From positions 1-24,503 of the forward strand of contig ONQL01000020.1 in NCBI GenBank assembly GCA_900319985.1: a stretch of DNA of 24,503 bases, in the 5' to 3' direction. This stretch comes from an uncultured Methanobrevibacter sp. Its GTDB lineage: Archaea; Methanobacteriota; Methanobacteria; Methanobacteriales; Methanobacteriaceae. The translations under genes were made by a program, and so were the position numbers. Of this stretch, positions 12,709 through 21,681 are shown one piece after another (the first letter of the stretch is position 1; the number at the start of each line of letters is the position of its first letter). Below the pieces are notes generated by a model. That model had not been told where the DNA came from. It saw nothing but the letters and a program-made list of their open reading frames with translations, and did no database searches.

Positions 12709-13980
12709 TTAACCCAAATACTTGCTTGCTGATGAGGAATAGTAGGACTTGTCTCCTGCAAATGTGAATGTTGCATCGAATTTTGTGATTCCACCAAACA
12801 TTGCATTGACATATCCTTTGGCCACACCTTTGCTGTCGGTTTTTATGGAGTCTGTCTTAGACATTGTTCTGCCGAACATATCGATTAAAGTCTTGATTTG
12901 AATGTTTTTGTTGGCCAATGCTTTGCCTTTGCTGTCTTTAAGAGTAACCTTAAAGTAATACTCGGCTATGGAATTGGTTCTGTAACATTCATTGATTGTT
13001 AATTTAGTGCGCAATTTTCCGGTAGATTTACCAGAGGATTTGGATGATGATTTCTTTTTAACAATTTTAATTGAGGTTGTTTTTGCTTTTCCAGCATACT
13101 TTTTGTTGCTTTTAATTTTCAGCACAACCTTATGGGTTCCGACACCCAATTTGCCTGTGGAAAATACAACATTACCTTTTGCATTGCTTTTTAAAGCAAT
13201 TGTCTTATGGGAATTTCCAGTATAGACTATTGCATTGACTGGGACTCCTTTGACTGCTTTACCGTTTGATGTCTTTACCACTTTTGCAGCAAATTTCTTT
13301 CCTGATTTGTATGTGGCGGACAATGCTTTTGCCTTGATTGTTACTGCCTGTTTGGCAGATTTGGTTGCTGCAGTCTGTTTGGTGGTCTTTGGTTTCACGG
13401 AGACCTTGACTGTAGACGGGTCATAGCCAACTTTACATCCGGAAATTGAAACTGCAAAGAGTTTCATTGTGAAAGTACCGCCGACTGTCATTTTAGAATC
13501 AGGCCAATTAAATGATCCTTCCCCATTTGAATTTGTGGATGTCAATATTTTGTAATTTTTACCGGCTACAGTACAATCTATCTTCATGCTCTTTTCTGGA
13601 ACATATACAGGATTGTTACTGGAATCGGTTGCTCTGAAATACAGTTTTTTGTTGGTTGCATAATCTCCAGTCTGTTTGTAAACAGTTATCTTTACCTTTT
13701 CGGCTCCATCAGATGATAAAGGTTGTTCATCATTTTTTACTGTTAGAACAGAGTTATCATCGTTGACTTTTTCATCAGCAGCAGCTACAGCAGCATTGTT
13801 TTCTTCGACAGATAATTTATCATCTGAAATTTCGTTATTTACGGTTAATATCTCTTCGTTTGCATTTATATCATCGCCGGATATTGCCGCAGCATTTGCA
13901 TCGCCGGCAGCTACGCTGGAAATACAGAACAAGATGCATATGATTAGGCAAAAGACCAGCAAACTCTTTTTGAAATTCAT
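12709..13980 (-). CDS. Secreted adhesin-like protein with Ig-like domains
   Basis: A 423-aa exported protein. Residues 1-26 are a signal peptide (KK, then LLVFCLIICILFCISSVAAG). Next comes an acidic low-complexity stretch (about 27-95), then about three Ig/invasin-like beta domains: one starting KVKITVYKQTG, one starting AVTIKAKALSATYKSGKKF and ending GKAKTTSIKIV, and one near the end (LRTKLTINECYR...FDATFTFAGDKSYY). A Lys/Ser-rich linker (KKKSSSKSSGKSTGK) precedes the last. Such proteins are abundant at the surface of Methanobrevibacter and are thought to act in adhesion. No C-terminal anchor is visible, so attachment may be through cell-wall binding. ATG 13980 is chosen because it starts the signal peptide and GGGG (13987-13990) is six bases upstream; TTTCTAGTAAAA lies just beyond. 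Confidence 0.85.
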   Translation of the reverse strand: MNFKKSLLVFCLIICILFCISSVAAGDANAAAISGDDINANEEILTVNNEISDDKLSVEENNAAVAAADEKVNDDNSVLTVKNDEQPLSSDGAEKVKITVYKQTGDYATNKKLYFRATDSSNNPVYVPEKSMKIDCTVAGKNYKILTSTNSNGEGSFNWPDSKMTVGGTFTMKLFAVSISGCKVGYDPSTVKVSVKPKTTKQTAATKSAKQAVTIKAKALSATYKSGKKFAAKVVKTSNGKAVKGVPVNAIVYTGNSHKTIALKSNAKGNVVFSTGKLGVGTHKVVLKIKSNKKYAGKAKTTSIKIVKKKSSSKSSGKSTGKLRTKLTINECYRTNSIAEYYFKVTLKDSKGKALANKNIQIKTLIDMFGRTMSKTDSIKTDSKGVAKGYVNAMFGGITKFDATFTFAGDKSYYSSSASKYLG

Positions 13981-14171
13981 ATTAATCCCCATTATATTTT
14001 CTAGTAAAATCAGATCACACTCCAAAGAGGAAGTGCAAAAACGATTTTTAAAGTCCCTGAAAATTAAGACCCCTCATCGAAATAATCTGCAATGAAATTA
14101 TTCAAAGACTTTTATGATTGATAATCTATTTTAATTGATATATAAGTCAGCTAAATGAATTTCTTTATGCT

Positions 14172-14180
14172 AAAAAAAAA
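14172..14180 (-). terminator. U9 tract after the GT2/TagF-like gene
   Basis: Two bases after the stop codon the minus strand has nine consecutive T. No strong hairpin precedes it, so it resembles the usual archaeal U-tract terminator. Confidence 0.5.
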
Positions 14181-14182
14181 GA

Positions 14183-16870
14183 TTAATGATTGAAGTCCAT
14201 TTCGCGAATCGCTTCATAGACCCTTTTTGAATTTTCACAGTCCCTGTATTTAAAGAACTCCTCAACACGCTTTTTGTAGACATCATCCATTTCACAGCCG
14301 CCTTCAATGCATGATATAATCTCTTCTTTAAGCACGTCATGAGTTTTTGCAACCGGACCGAATCCCATTTCCTCATAGTCAAAATATCCGCTTTCCACAT
14401 CAAAGTGATAGTCCTTGCCGTATTGATAGTATATCACAGGCTTTTCAAGATATGCAAAGTCAAAGAATACGCTTGAATAGTCAGTTACCATAAGAGAAGA
14501 GTGATTGAATATCTCCGAATAGCTTCTGTCGATGAATGCAACTTCCCTGTTTCTGTCAAATAAATGTATGAACTTATAAAGATTAGGATGGGGCTTGAAC
14601 ACCATCTTGTAGCCTTTTGAGCCCAGATAGTCTATGAGTTCCTTGTCGTTCAACAGACTGTTGAATACATGGAAGAATGTTGTTCTTGCAAAATCCTCAT
14701 CCTCAAGGTTGTTGTATTGTCTTCTCCAGGTAGGCATTACGACGACTTCCTTTTTGTCCTCAAGTCTTTTTAGGGCATCGAATCTAGGAAATCCCAGCAC
14801 CTTGACTTCATCAGCAGGATATCCGTAGTCGTTGTCGATAAATGACTGGCGCTCCATGTCTGAAACTGTCACGATCATGTCAAGGTTCTTGTCATACTTG
14901 TTGAGCCATGATGATGTGTCGTCCTTGGTTACGCCGTGCTGCAGGAAAACTGTCTTTGACCTAACAAGACCTGAAAGAAACGGAAAGTTTCCCCAGAACG
15001 GATAGATTATGTTGTTGTCAGGGTTTGAAGATACGATTACCTCTGCAAAAAGAGCGTACAGCCTGTGTCTGATTGACCTGTATGCTATGTCAAATCCCAA
15101 GTCTGCAACCTTCTGGTATTCGCTGCTCGGGTTTCCAAGTCCCAGAAGCCTTCTTATCTTGAACATCCTTGAAGAGGACTGGTACTTGTTTGCCATGATT
15201 TCAACGTCCTGAACCTCATAGTCATGCTTTGAGATGGCGAAATACTTTTCAATGTCCTTGTCGTTTCTCTCGACTGCATACTTGAAAAGCTGGAACGCAT
15301 TGTCATCGGCACGGTACGGCAGGTCCATGAATATCCAGATGTGCTTGTCCTTGTAGGCAGGATAGAAGAAGAAATATAAAAATCTCAAAATAACTCCTGT
15401 TCTCCATCCCCTCTCCCTTTTGGACATAATGCTTTTAAATGCCCTCAATTCGTTTTTTAGAGTGTTTGAAGTGGTTCTTGGCAGGACAAGAATATGGTCA
15501 TCCATGTCCCGAACAATGTATTTTTCCGAAAGCATGTACTTTGACACCTTGGAAAGCCTTGAGATATGAGAATACTCCGGAATCAGCTTGTACTCGTCAA
15601 TCTTGAACTCGATTTTCATCTTATCTTCAATCGGGATTCTAACCTCAAAGTTGTGGTTGAATCCGTAGTTGAAGTTAAGTGACAGATTGTCCCTTTGAGG
15701 AAAGCTAACAATGGTGACAGGCATTGTCCTCTCACCGTTGATTCTCACCCGAATGTTGGGCTCCACAGTAAATGTTGTAAAAAATCCCAGAAGATAAAGC
15801 TCGTCGTTTTCAATTTGGCAGATGTCAATGTTGATTTTGTTTAAATCCAGCTCCTCGATGCGTGTGCACTTGTCGTTTCCCACATCGTTTTTGTCTGCAA
15901 GATACCTGACGTCATGCTTTTTTAAAAGCAGAATGTGTGTCTTTAAAATTCCGGGAATGGATTTCTGATAGATGATGACATCCGTATCGATGTATGAAAG
16001 TATCCTGATCAGTTTGGCGTAAAGTTCAACGATTTCTGCACGGTTAAGAAGATGGCTTACCTTTCTTATTTCAAAAATCCACTGCAGGTCATACATCAGC
16101 ACGTGCTGGATGAACTTCGGAACCTTCTTTTTCTTTTCAAGGCAGTAGTCTATCATATATATGAAGTAGTTGTCGACCCTTGTGGTATAATAGAATTTCT
16201 GATTTGATGAGCTTCCGATTAACGACTTCTGGCCATCATGCTTTCTGTAGTAATAGGCACAGCCGTCCAGAAATCCGATGTTCGGATTGTCAAGAAGCAT
16301 CTGGTTTATGAGTACAGGATCTTCTGAAACCCTTAGAGATTCCCTGAACTTGTAGTTTTTAAGGGCTGAAAATCTGAAAAAAGATGAAGGTCCTGAAAGC
16401 TGGATGTATTCCGGATGCTCTTCCAAGTTGATGACTTGGGTTTTGTCGTATTTGTAGTTCAGTGAGTGTCCGCCTTTTCTTGCGCCGAAATAATATATCG
16501 GCATGGAAACAATGTCAATTTCATCATGCTTTTTAAACATGTCAAGTGCCTGGTTAAAGGCATATTCAGTTATGAAATCATCACTGTCCAGGAAATTGAC
16601 AAATTCCCCCTGAACATGGCCAAGTCCACGGTTTCTTGAATATGCAGGCCCATAGTTTTCATCATTGCTTAAAACAAAGATATTGTTCGGATATTTGTCC
16701 TGATAGTAATGTGCAATGTCAGGTGTGTGGTCATAGCTTGCATCATCTATGATTATAATTTGGATATTGCGTTTAAAGTCAAGACTCTGATTGATGATGG
16801 ACTCGATAGCAACAGACAGATAGTTTTCACTATTGTATGCAGTCATGACAACCGAAAATTTAAACGCCAA
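14183..16870 (-). CDS. Two-domain GT2 glycosyltransferase / CDP-glycerol glycerophosphotransferase-like protein
   Basis: An 895-aa fusion. Residues 1 to about 300 are a GT-A family 2 glycosyltransferase: FSVVMTAYNSENYL, IIIDDAS, a nucleotide-sugar/metal motif DSDD at 95-98, and SEDPVLINQ. Residues about 500-895 resemble TagF/TarF-type polymerases that transfer glycerol (or ribitol) phosphate from a CDP precursor: LQHGVTKDD (His645), MPTWR, FKPHPNL (759-764) and TDYSSVFFDFAYLEKP (796-811). The middle (about 300-500) is a poorly defined beta-rich linker. It probably builds a phosphodiester-linked surface polymer at the inner membrane face. The start is TTG: AGGAGGAT (cctcc at 16879-16883) lies eight bases upstream and the first ATG is inside the GT fold. 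Followed by a U9 tract. Teichoic-acid-type chemistry in an archaeon suggests bacterial origin. Confidence 0.85.
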   Translation of the reverse strand: MAFKFSVVMTAYNSENYLSVAIESIINQSLDFKRNIQIIIIDDASYDHTPDIAHYYQDKYPNNIFVLSNDENYGPAYSRNRGLGHVQGEFVNFLDSDDFITEYAFNQALDMFKKHDEIDIVSMPIYYFGARKGGHSLNYKYDKTQVINLEEHPEYIQLSGPSSFFRFSALKNYKFRESLRVSEDPVLINQMLLDNPNIGFLDGCAYYYRKHDGQKSLIGSSSNQKFYYTTRVDNYFIYMIDYCLEKKKKVPKFIQHVLMYDLQWIFEIRKVSHLLNRAEIVELYAKLIRILSYIDTDVIIYQKSIPGILKTHILLLKKHDVRYLADKNDVGNDKCTRIEELDLNKINIDICQIENDELYLLGFFTTFTVEPNIRVRINGERTMPVTIVSFPQRDNLSLNFNYGFNHNFEVRIPIEDKMKIEFKIDEYKLIPEYSHISRLSKVSKYMLSEKYIVRDMDDHILVLPRTTSNTLKNELRAFKSIMSKRERGWRTGVILRFLYFFFYPAYKDKHIWIFMDLPYRADDNAFQLFKYAVERNDKDIEKYFAISKHDYEVQDVEIMANKYQSSSRMFKIRRLLGLGNPSSEYQKVADLGFDIAYRSIRHRLYALFAEVIVSSNPDNNIIYPFWGNFPFLSGLVRSKTVFLQHGVTKDDTSSWLNKYDKNLDMIVTVSDMERQSFIDNDYGYPADEVKVLGFPRFDALKRLEDKKEVVVMPTWRRQYNNLEDEDFARTTFFHVFNSLLNDKELIDYLGSKGYKMVFKPHPNLYKFIHLFDRNREVAFIDRSYSEIFNHSSLMVTDYSSVFFDFAYLEKPVIYYQYGKDYHFDVESGYFDYEEMGFGPVAKTHDVLKEEIISCIEGGCEMDDVYKKRVEEFFKYRDCENSKRVYEAIREMDFNH

Positions 16871-16905
16871 ATCAATATCCTCCTAACAATATATATGTCA
16901 CCATG

Positions 16906-16915
16906 TTATATAAAA
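16906..16915 (-). promoter_or_regulatory. Probable TATA box of the GT2/TagF-like gene
   Basis: TTTTATATAA on the minus strand lies 36-45 bases before the TTG start. This would put the transcript start just ahead of the AGGAGGAT ribosome site. The rest of the spacer up to 17063 is AT-rich with nothing further seen. Confidence 0.45.
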
Positions 16916-17063
16916 CAATACTACTTGTCCATTTACAATGAAATAAAGAACTTTAATCAAGTTAAATTGTAAAATAAAAAGAGAATAATTGGAAATATTA
17001 AACATGAAAGTATTGTTTAACAACAAAATATGTACTGTTAATAAACAGAACTTCTGATTTTTG

Positions 17064-17096
17064 TTAAAAAAAATAAAAAAAGAGGGTTAACACCCT
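17064..17096 (-). terminator. Hairpin plus U-tract terminator of ugd
   Basis: On the minus strand AGGGT-GTTA-ACCCT spans the stop codon TAA and is followed after one base by a run of mostly T about 16 bases long. This has intrinsic-terminator form. Confidence 0.65.
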
Positions 17097-18409
17097 ATTT
17101 GGTACAGCTCAAATCCATACTCCTTGATTTTTTTCTCATAGATATTTCTTCCGTCAAAGATTATGGACTTGTTCAGCTTTTCGGCGAGATACTGCCAGTC
17201 AGGTGTTCTGAACTCCTCCCACTCCGTAATCAGTATCAGTGCTTCCGCATTTTCGCATGTCTCATACCTGTTTGTGTAAAACTCCATGCTTTCAAGGCAT
17301 TCATCAGGAATTGCCCTTTTGAACTCTTCGGTTGCCTGGGAGTCATACGCCTGAATTCTGGCACCTCTTTTTATGAGCTCTTCTGCAACAACAAGTGATG
17401 TGGCTTCCCTTACGTCATCTGTTCCTGGCTTGAATGCAAGTCCCCATATTGCGAATGTTAAATCTGAAAGGTCTTCTCCAAATCTTTTGACGATTTTGTC
17501 TACTAAAACCAACTTTTGCCTTTGGTTTACCTTTTCAACATGAGACAGTATCTCCGGTTCGTATCCATGGGTTTCAGCAGTATTGATTAGGGCCTGCACA
17601 TCCTTTGGAAAACAGCTTCCCCCATATCCGCATCCAGCATAAATGAAGTGATAGCCTATTCTTTTATCTGATCCGATTCCCAATCTGACCTTCTGCACGT
17701 CAGCACCTGTGACTTCACAGATGTTTGCTATTTCATTCATGAATGAAATTTTGGTTGCAAGCATTGCGTTTGCAACATATTTTGTCATTTCTGCAGATTT
17801 GACGTCCATCATGACAAATCGGTCATGGTTGATTACGAAGGGATTGTAAAGCTCCATCAGTGTCTGGAAGACATCCCAGCTTTCAGCCCCTAAAACTACC
17901 CTATCCGGACTTAGACAATCTTCAATTGCTTTTCCTTCCTTTAAAAATTCAGGGTTGGATGCTATATCTATGTGGACATCGCTGTTGCGTTCCTTTAGTA
18001 TACTGTTGATGTGGTCCCTTACCCGGAATCCTGTTCCAATAGGTACTGTTGATTTGACGACAACCAGAGAATCCCTGGTAATGTTATTTGCAATATCTGA
18101 TGCTGCTGAAAAAATGTAATCGAGATTGGCGCTTCCGTCTTCCGCCATAGGAGTGCCGACAGCAATGAATACTATATTGGTATTGTCCAAAGCTTCCCCG
18201 ATGTCGGTTGTAAATATCAAATCTCCCCTTTTCTGACCGTTGACAACCAAAGTGCCCAAATGGGGCTCAAAAATAGGCAAAATTCCGTTTTTCAATCCTT
18301 CAATTTTATTTTCATCAATATCTACACAGTACACCTTGTTTCCCATTTTGGAAAAGCAGGCACCTGTTACAAGTCCAACATAACCGGTTCCGATAACAGT
18401 AATATTCAT
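17087..18409 (-). CDS. ugd: UDP-glucose 6-dehydrogenase (TuaD/RkpK type)
   Basis: This 440-aa enzyme oxidises UDP-glucose to UDP-glucuronate with two NAD+. Motifs: NAD-binding ITVIGTGYVGLVTGACF at the N-terminus, AVGTPM, KSTVPIGTG, SNPEFLKEG, and the catalytic Cys266 in GYGGSCFPKD. The C-terminal substrate-binding domain is complete (WGLAFKPGTDDVREA). Length is typical. No strong Shine-Dalgarno precedes the ATG; a TATA-like ATTTAAAT (18460-18468) lies about 51-59 bases upstream. Related UDP-ManNAc dehydrogenases share the fold, but the FKPGTDDVREA and GYGGSCFPKD forms fit the UDP-glucose enzyme. galU, which supplies UDP-glucose, is the next gene upstream on the same strand. A different, second Ugd lies at 23084. 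Confidence 0.92.
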   Translation of the reverse strand: MNITVIGTGYVGLVTGACFSKMGNKVYCVDIDENKIEGLKNGILPIFEPHLGTLVVNGQKRGDLIFTTDIGEALDNTNIVFIAVGTPMAEDGSANLDYIFSAASDIANNITRDSLVVVKSTVPIGTGFRVRDHINSILKERNSDVHIDIASNPEFLKEGKAIEDCLSPDRVVLGAESWDVFQTLMELYNPFVINHDRFVMMDVKSAEMTKYVANAMLATKISFMNEIANICEVTGADVQKVRLGIGSDKRIGYHFIYAGCGYGGSCFPKDVQALINTAETHGYEPEILSHVEKVNQRQKLVLVDKIVKRFGEDLSDLTFAIWGLAFKPGTDDVREATSLVVAEELIKRGARIQAYDSQATEEFKRAIPDECLESMEFYTNRYETCENAEALILITEWEEFRTPDWQYLAEKLNKSIIFDGRNIYEKKIKEYGFELYQIGC

Positions 18410-18459
18410 AATAAGCCCAAAAATAAATTTTCAATATAATTAATATTAGTTTCTAAAGA

Positions 18460-18468
18460 TATTTAAAT
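18460..18468 (-). promoter_or_regulatory. Probable TATA box of ugd
   Basis: ATTTAAAT, suitably placed about 51-59 bases before the ugd start in a 229-bp spacer after the galU terminator. It indicates that ugd has its own promoter. Inferred. Confidence 0.4.
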
Positions 18469-18602
18469 GTACTAACAGCAAAACTGTAAAAAAAATAGGA
18501 TATTGAATTGAAAATGGCCACAATAATATTGATAAAATGATTGATAATTTTAATACTAGTTATATCAACCATAACACTGATTTAATCACAAATTGATTAA
18601 AT

Positions 18603-18638
18603 GAAAATAAAAAATGAAAAGTAACTTATGGAAGTTAC
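18603..18638 (-). terminator. Hairpin plus U-tract terminator of galU
   Basis: GTAACTT-ATGG-AAGTTAC (18621-18638) is a perfect 7-bp hairpin that directly abuts the galU stop codon. On the minus strand it is followed by a T-rich run (complement of 18603-18620). Confidence 0.65.
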
Positions 18639-19478
18639 CTAGATATATGTTTTCATATAATTTAACAATTCTTGCTTGAATTCATCATCTTCCATCGCCA
18701 TGTTGATTGATGACTTTAACCATCCGAGGCGGTTTTCGATGTTGAACACTTCTCCCATGTATTTTATGCCGTAGACATCATTAAGCTTTGATATTGCATC
18801 GGTAAGCTGAACCTCATCATTGAATCCGGGTTCTGTTTCTTTGATTTTATCGAATATGTCTGAAGTGAGGACATACCTTCCGGTTATCGCAAGGTTTGTC
18901 GGAGCCTGACCGATTTTTGGCTTTTCAATCAGGTTACTGATTTTATATACATTCTCTTCAACCTCAGAACCGCCGACAATACCATACCTGTCGACGCAGG
19001 GATTTGGAACTTCCCTGATTGAGATTGTGGATTCGCCATACTTTTCGTAAACGTCAATAAGCCCTTTTGTACACAGAGGACCTTTAGTTATTGAATCGCC
19101 CAAAAGAACTGCAAATGCCTCACCGTCAATGTGTCTTTCAGCCGAAAGGATTGCATCCCCCAGACCGTTCAAATCCCTTTGCCTGACATAGCAGATATCC
19201 GCAAGGTCTGTGATTTTTCGAACCTGCTTTAAAACCCTGTCCTTACCTAATTTCTGTAAAGTATACTCAAGTTCGTATGACTTGTCGAAATGGTCCTCAA
19301 TGGACCTTTTGTTTCTGCCTGTTACAACCACAATATCATCAATGCCTGATTTTAGTGCCTCTTCAATAACATACTGAATTGTCGGCTTGTCATAAACAGG
19401 CAACATTTCCTTCGGTTGAGCTTTGGTTGCAGGAAGTAATCTTGTACCCAGTCCTGCCGCTGGAATAACTGCTTTCAT
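18639..19478 (-). CDS. galU: UTP-glucose-1-phosphate uridylyltransferase
   Basis: This 279-aa enzyme makes UDP-glucose from UTP and glucose 1-phosphate. The nucleotide-binding signature KAVIPAAGLGTRLLPATKAQ is at the N-terminus, followed by PKEMLPVYDKPTIQYVIEEA, VLLGDSI and the sugar-site segments NPCVDRYGIV and LIEKP. Length fits the bacterial-type GalU family. Start ATG 19478 is chosen because it begins the conserved signature and GAGG (complement of 19487-19490) is eight bases upstream. That ribosome site touches the stop codon of the acyltransferase gene, so the two genes form an operon. The product feeds the Ugd enzymes at 17087 and 23084. It is followed by a clean hairpin terminator. 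Confidence 0.95.
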   Translation of the reverse strand: MKAVIPAAGLGTRLLPATKAQPKEMLPVYDKPTIQYVIEEALKSGIDDIVVVTGRNKRSIEDHFDKSYELEYTLQKLGKDRVLKQVRKITDLADICYVRQRDLNGLGDAILSAERHIDGEAFAVLLGDSITKGPLCTKGLIDVYEKYGESTISIREVPNPCVDRYGIVGGSEVEENVYKISNLIEKPKIGQAPTNLAITGRYVLTSDIFDKIKETEPGFNDEVQLTDAISKLNDVYGIKYMGEVFNIENRLGWLKSSINMAMEDDEFKQELLNYMKTYI

Positions 19479-19489
19479 AATAATAACCT

Positions 19490-20293
19490 CTATTTTATAG
19501 TAAATCTGTTTTTTCCTCCAACAAGGAATTTGAACCATATATATGAAATGACATCATCCAAATCAGTGAAACTGTTTAAATCATGCTCAATTTCATCCAA
19601 ATCCAATGTTTTCTCATCAACATCATAAGTAAATAAGTCTGTGTCTGATAGTGACATCTTTTCGATTTCTTCTTCACCCCACCCATTGGTTGAGTGTGGA
19701 GTCCAGAATGTATCCTCATTAATCAGTTTTAAAGGTGCACCCCCATAGGTAGTATTTGAAGAGATTGTTTTGTTAGAAACAACCGACCCCGCACCGATTA
19801 TTGAGCCTGAACCGATTCTGGAACCTTTGAAAATAAATGCATTTTGACCAAACCACACGTGATCTCCTGCATAGATGCTTCTTGCATAATTCATCCTGTC
19901 TTTGGATTTTGTGTTATAGATGCAATGCCCATCGGAAGTTCTGAAAATCACATTATAAGAAATGAAACAATCATCGCCCAAAACAATGTTTTTGGCCTCG
20001 GACAAGACAAAGTTTGTCCTACCGTTGAAGAAATTGTTCTTTCCGATAAAGCAGACGTTGTTCTTGTGAAGTGAAATATTGACAGAATATTCATGAATAT
20101 TGCTTGAAAGGTATAAAACAGAATTTTCCAGGTTGAAGTCAATCCTAGAATTCCATAGGTGGACGCCCTCTTCACAAATCAGGAAGTTGTTTTTTCCTTT
20201 GAAGTTGATTTGTGAGTTTGAAAGCTTTGGAAGCTCACCCATGAACTGGTTATCCTCAAGTTCTAGAAGTTGGTCTGACTCTGTAATGTGCAC
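19490..20293 (-). CDS. Hexapeptide-repeat (left-handed beta-helix) acyltransferase
   Basis: A 267-aa protein. The middle to C-terminal part is a left-handed beta-helix acyltransferase: KNIVLGDDCFISYNVIFRTSDGH, HVWFGQNAFIFKGSRIGSGSIIGAGSVV and YGGAPLKLI, the standard layout of WcaF/CapG-type sugar O-acetyltransferases that use acetyl-CoA; the SDGH histidine is the likely catalytic base. The N-terminal 60 residues and the acidic C-terminal 70 residues are less typical. It probably modifies a surface sugar. The start is taken as GTG 20291-20293, because AGGTGAT (complement of 20298-20304) is four bases upstream, while the earlier in-frame GTG lies inside that site. A TATA-like element is at about 20339-20347. 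It is co-transcribed with galU (11-base gap). Confidence 0.85.
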   Translation of the reverse strand: MHITESDQLLELEDNQFMGELPKLSNSQINFKGKNNFLICEEGVHLWNSRIDFNLENSVLYLSSNIHEYSVNISLHKNNVCFIGKNNFFNGRTNFVLSEAKNIVLGDDCFISYNVIFRTSDGHCIYNTKSKDRMNYARSIYAGDHVWFGQNAFIFKGSRIGSGSIIGAGSVVSNKTISSNTTYGGAPLKLINEDTFWTPHSTNGWGEEEIEKMSLSDTDLFTYDVDEKTLDLDEIEHDLNSFTDLDDVISYIWFKFLVGGKNRFTIK

Positions 20294-20368
20294 TAATATC
20301 ACCTAAAAACTAGTCATTTTATAAATTTGTTTTAGGAATTATATAATCATTATTATAAAAAAAGTATT

Positions 20369-20411
20369 AAAAAAAAAGTAAGTGGATAATTTAGTCGTTA
20401 GCTAAATTATC
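20369..20411 (-). terminator. Hairpin plus U-tract terminator overlapping the end of the F420 ligase-like gene
   Basis: GATAATTTAG (20385-20394) and CTAAATTATC (20402-20411) form a perfect 10-bp inverted repeat with a seven-base loop. The stem includes the stop codon and the last codons. On the minus strand a T9 run follows seven bases later. Confidence 0.65.
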
Positions 20412-21575
20412 AAAGTATCCTTGGATAAATACGACCGGAGTCCCCTTATCCCCTGAACCGCTTGTTAAATCACAAAGTGAACCGATAAGGTCAGTCAACC
20501 TTCTTGGAGTGGTTCCTTCAGTAATCATCTGACCGACAAGGTCAGCATCTTTTTCCTTGATTTCTTCTTTTATGGCTTCTTTTAACTCATCGCCTTTCAA
20601 ATCGGCGAACTTGTTGTCTGAAACATACTTGAGTTTGATTTCATTAGGAGTTCCGACAAGTCCATCGGTATGTGCAGGTGAAACGACAGGGTCAGCCAAT
20701 TCCCAGATTTTTCCGACAGGATCTTTAAATGCTCCGTCACCATAAACCATGACTTCAATCTGTTTGCCTGTGAGGTCAATCAATCTTTTTTGGACTTCAC
20801 GTACCAGAACGTCTCCGGTGTTTGGGAAGAGTTTGAGTTTCTCTTCTGTAGCCTTGTTTGAACCTAAAAGTCCGTAATCAGGATTGTATCCGGAACCGTC
20901 TACAGGTTCAGTTAGGATTTGGTGCAATCCGTAAACGTTTGCTCCTTCAGCTGCAAGCATTTTAGTGGTTTTGTCCCTTGTGTGAATGTCACAAGTGAGG
21001 ACGTCTTTTGTATAGTCAAGGATTGTTTTTACGTTATTTGAAAAGACAAATTCGACTTCACAGTCTTCACTTTCAATTAGTTCACGGTAAAAGTCAATCA
21101 TATTGATTCCAGTGAACGGGTGAATCCATGAACCGAATGTTTCTGCATATTCCTCTTCGGAAATGACGCTTCCCAAATGGTATTTGCTTTGCTCTAAAAC
21201 ATCTTCATCCAAAATGCCGTTTCCAACTTCATCTGCCGGAAAAGAGGTTAAAAAGGTAATCTTATCCATTCCCCTTGCAATACCTTTGAGTGCAATGGAG
21301 AATCTGTTTCTGCTCATTATGGGATTTACTACCCCAATCTTTTTTGACGGGAACTTGTCCTGCAAGTCCTTTGCGATGTCATCGACGGTTACATAGTTTC
21401 CTTCTGAAATTCCAACAACCGCTTCTGTAATTGCAACGACATCTTTGTCTCTAAATTCAAATCCTTCAGCTTCTTTAGCCTGCATCAATGAATCAACAAC
21501 TATGGTGGCCAAATCATCGTTTTCTTTAATAATTGGTGTTCTTATACCACGTACAACAGTACCAACACATCTCAT
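20391..21575 (-). CDS. Coenzyme F420-0:L-glutamate ligase family protein (long form)
   Basis: A 394-aa member of the F420 ligase (CofE) superfamily. Recognisable segments: MRCVGTVVRGIRTPIIKEND at the start, AITEAVVGISEGNY, NPIMSRNRFSIALKGIARG, GSGYNPDYGLLGSNKA, MVYGDGAFKDPVGKIWELADP and DLTSGSGDKGTPVVFIQGYF near the end. CofE adds glutamates to the F420 tail, but canonical archaeal CofE is only about 250 aa. This longer form also occurs in bacteria that are not known to use F420, so the real substrate may differ. ATG 21575 is chosen because homology begins there and GGAG (complement of 21583-21586) is seven bases upstream. Bounded by its own terminator and followed upstream by the broken metK, which has a separate terminator, so it is probably monocistronic. 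Confidence 0.75.
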   Translation of the reverse strand: MRCVGTVVRGIRTPIIKENDDLATIVVDSLMQAKEAEGFEFRDKDVVAITEAVVGISEGNYVTVDDIAKDLQDKFPSKKIGVVNPIMSRNRFSIALKGIARGMDKITFLTSFPADEVGNGILDEDVLEQSKYHLGSVISEEEYAETFGSWIHPFTGINMIDFYRELIESEDCEVEFVFSNNVKTILDYTKDVLTCDIHTRDKTTKMLAAEGANVYGLHQILTEPVDGSGYNPDYGLLGSNKATEEKLKLFPNTGDVLVREVQKRLIDLTGKQIEVMVYGDGAFKDPVGKIWELADPVVSPAHTDGLVGTPNEIKLKYVSDNKFADLKGDELKEAIKEEIKEKDADLVGQMITEGTTPRRLTDLIGSLCDLTSGSGDKGTPVVFIQGYFDNLAND

Positions 21576-21681
21576 TTTTTTACTCCTTAAAAGCATAACT
21601 AGTCGGTTGGAAAGTATCTTCCAACAACCCATATAAATTATATTTTTCAAGTTATATAAAATTTAAGATTGAACTTGTTTT

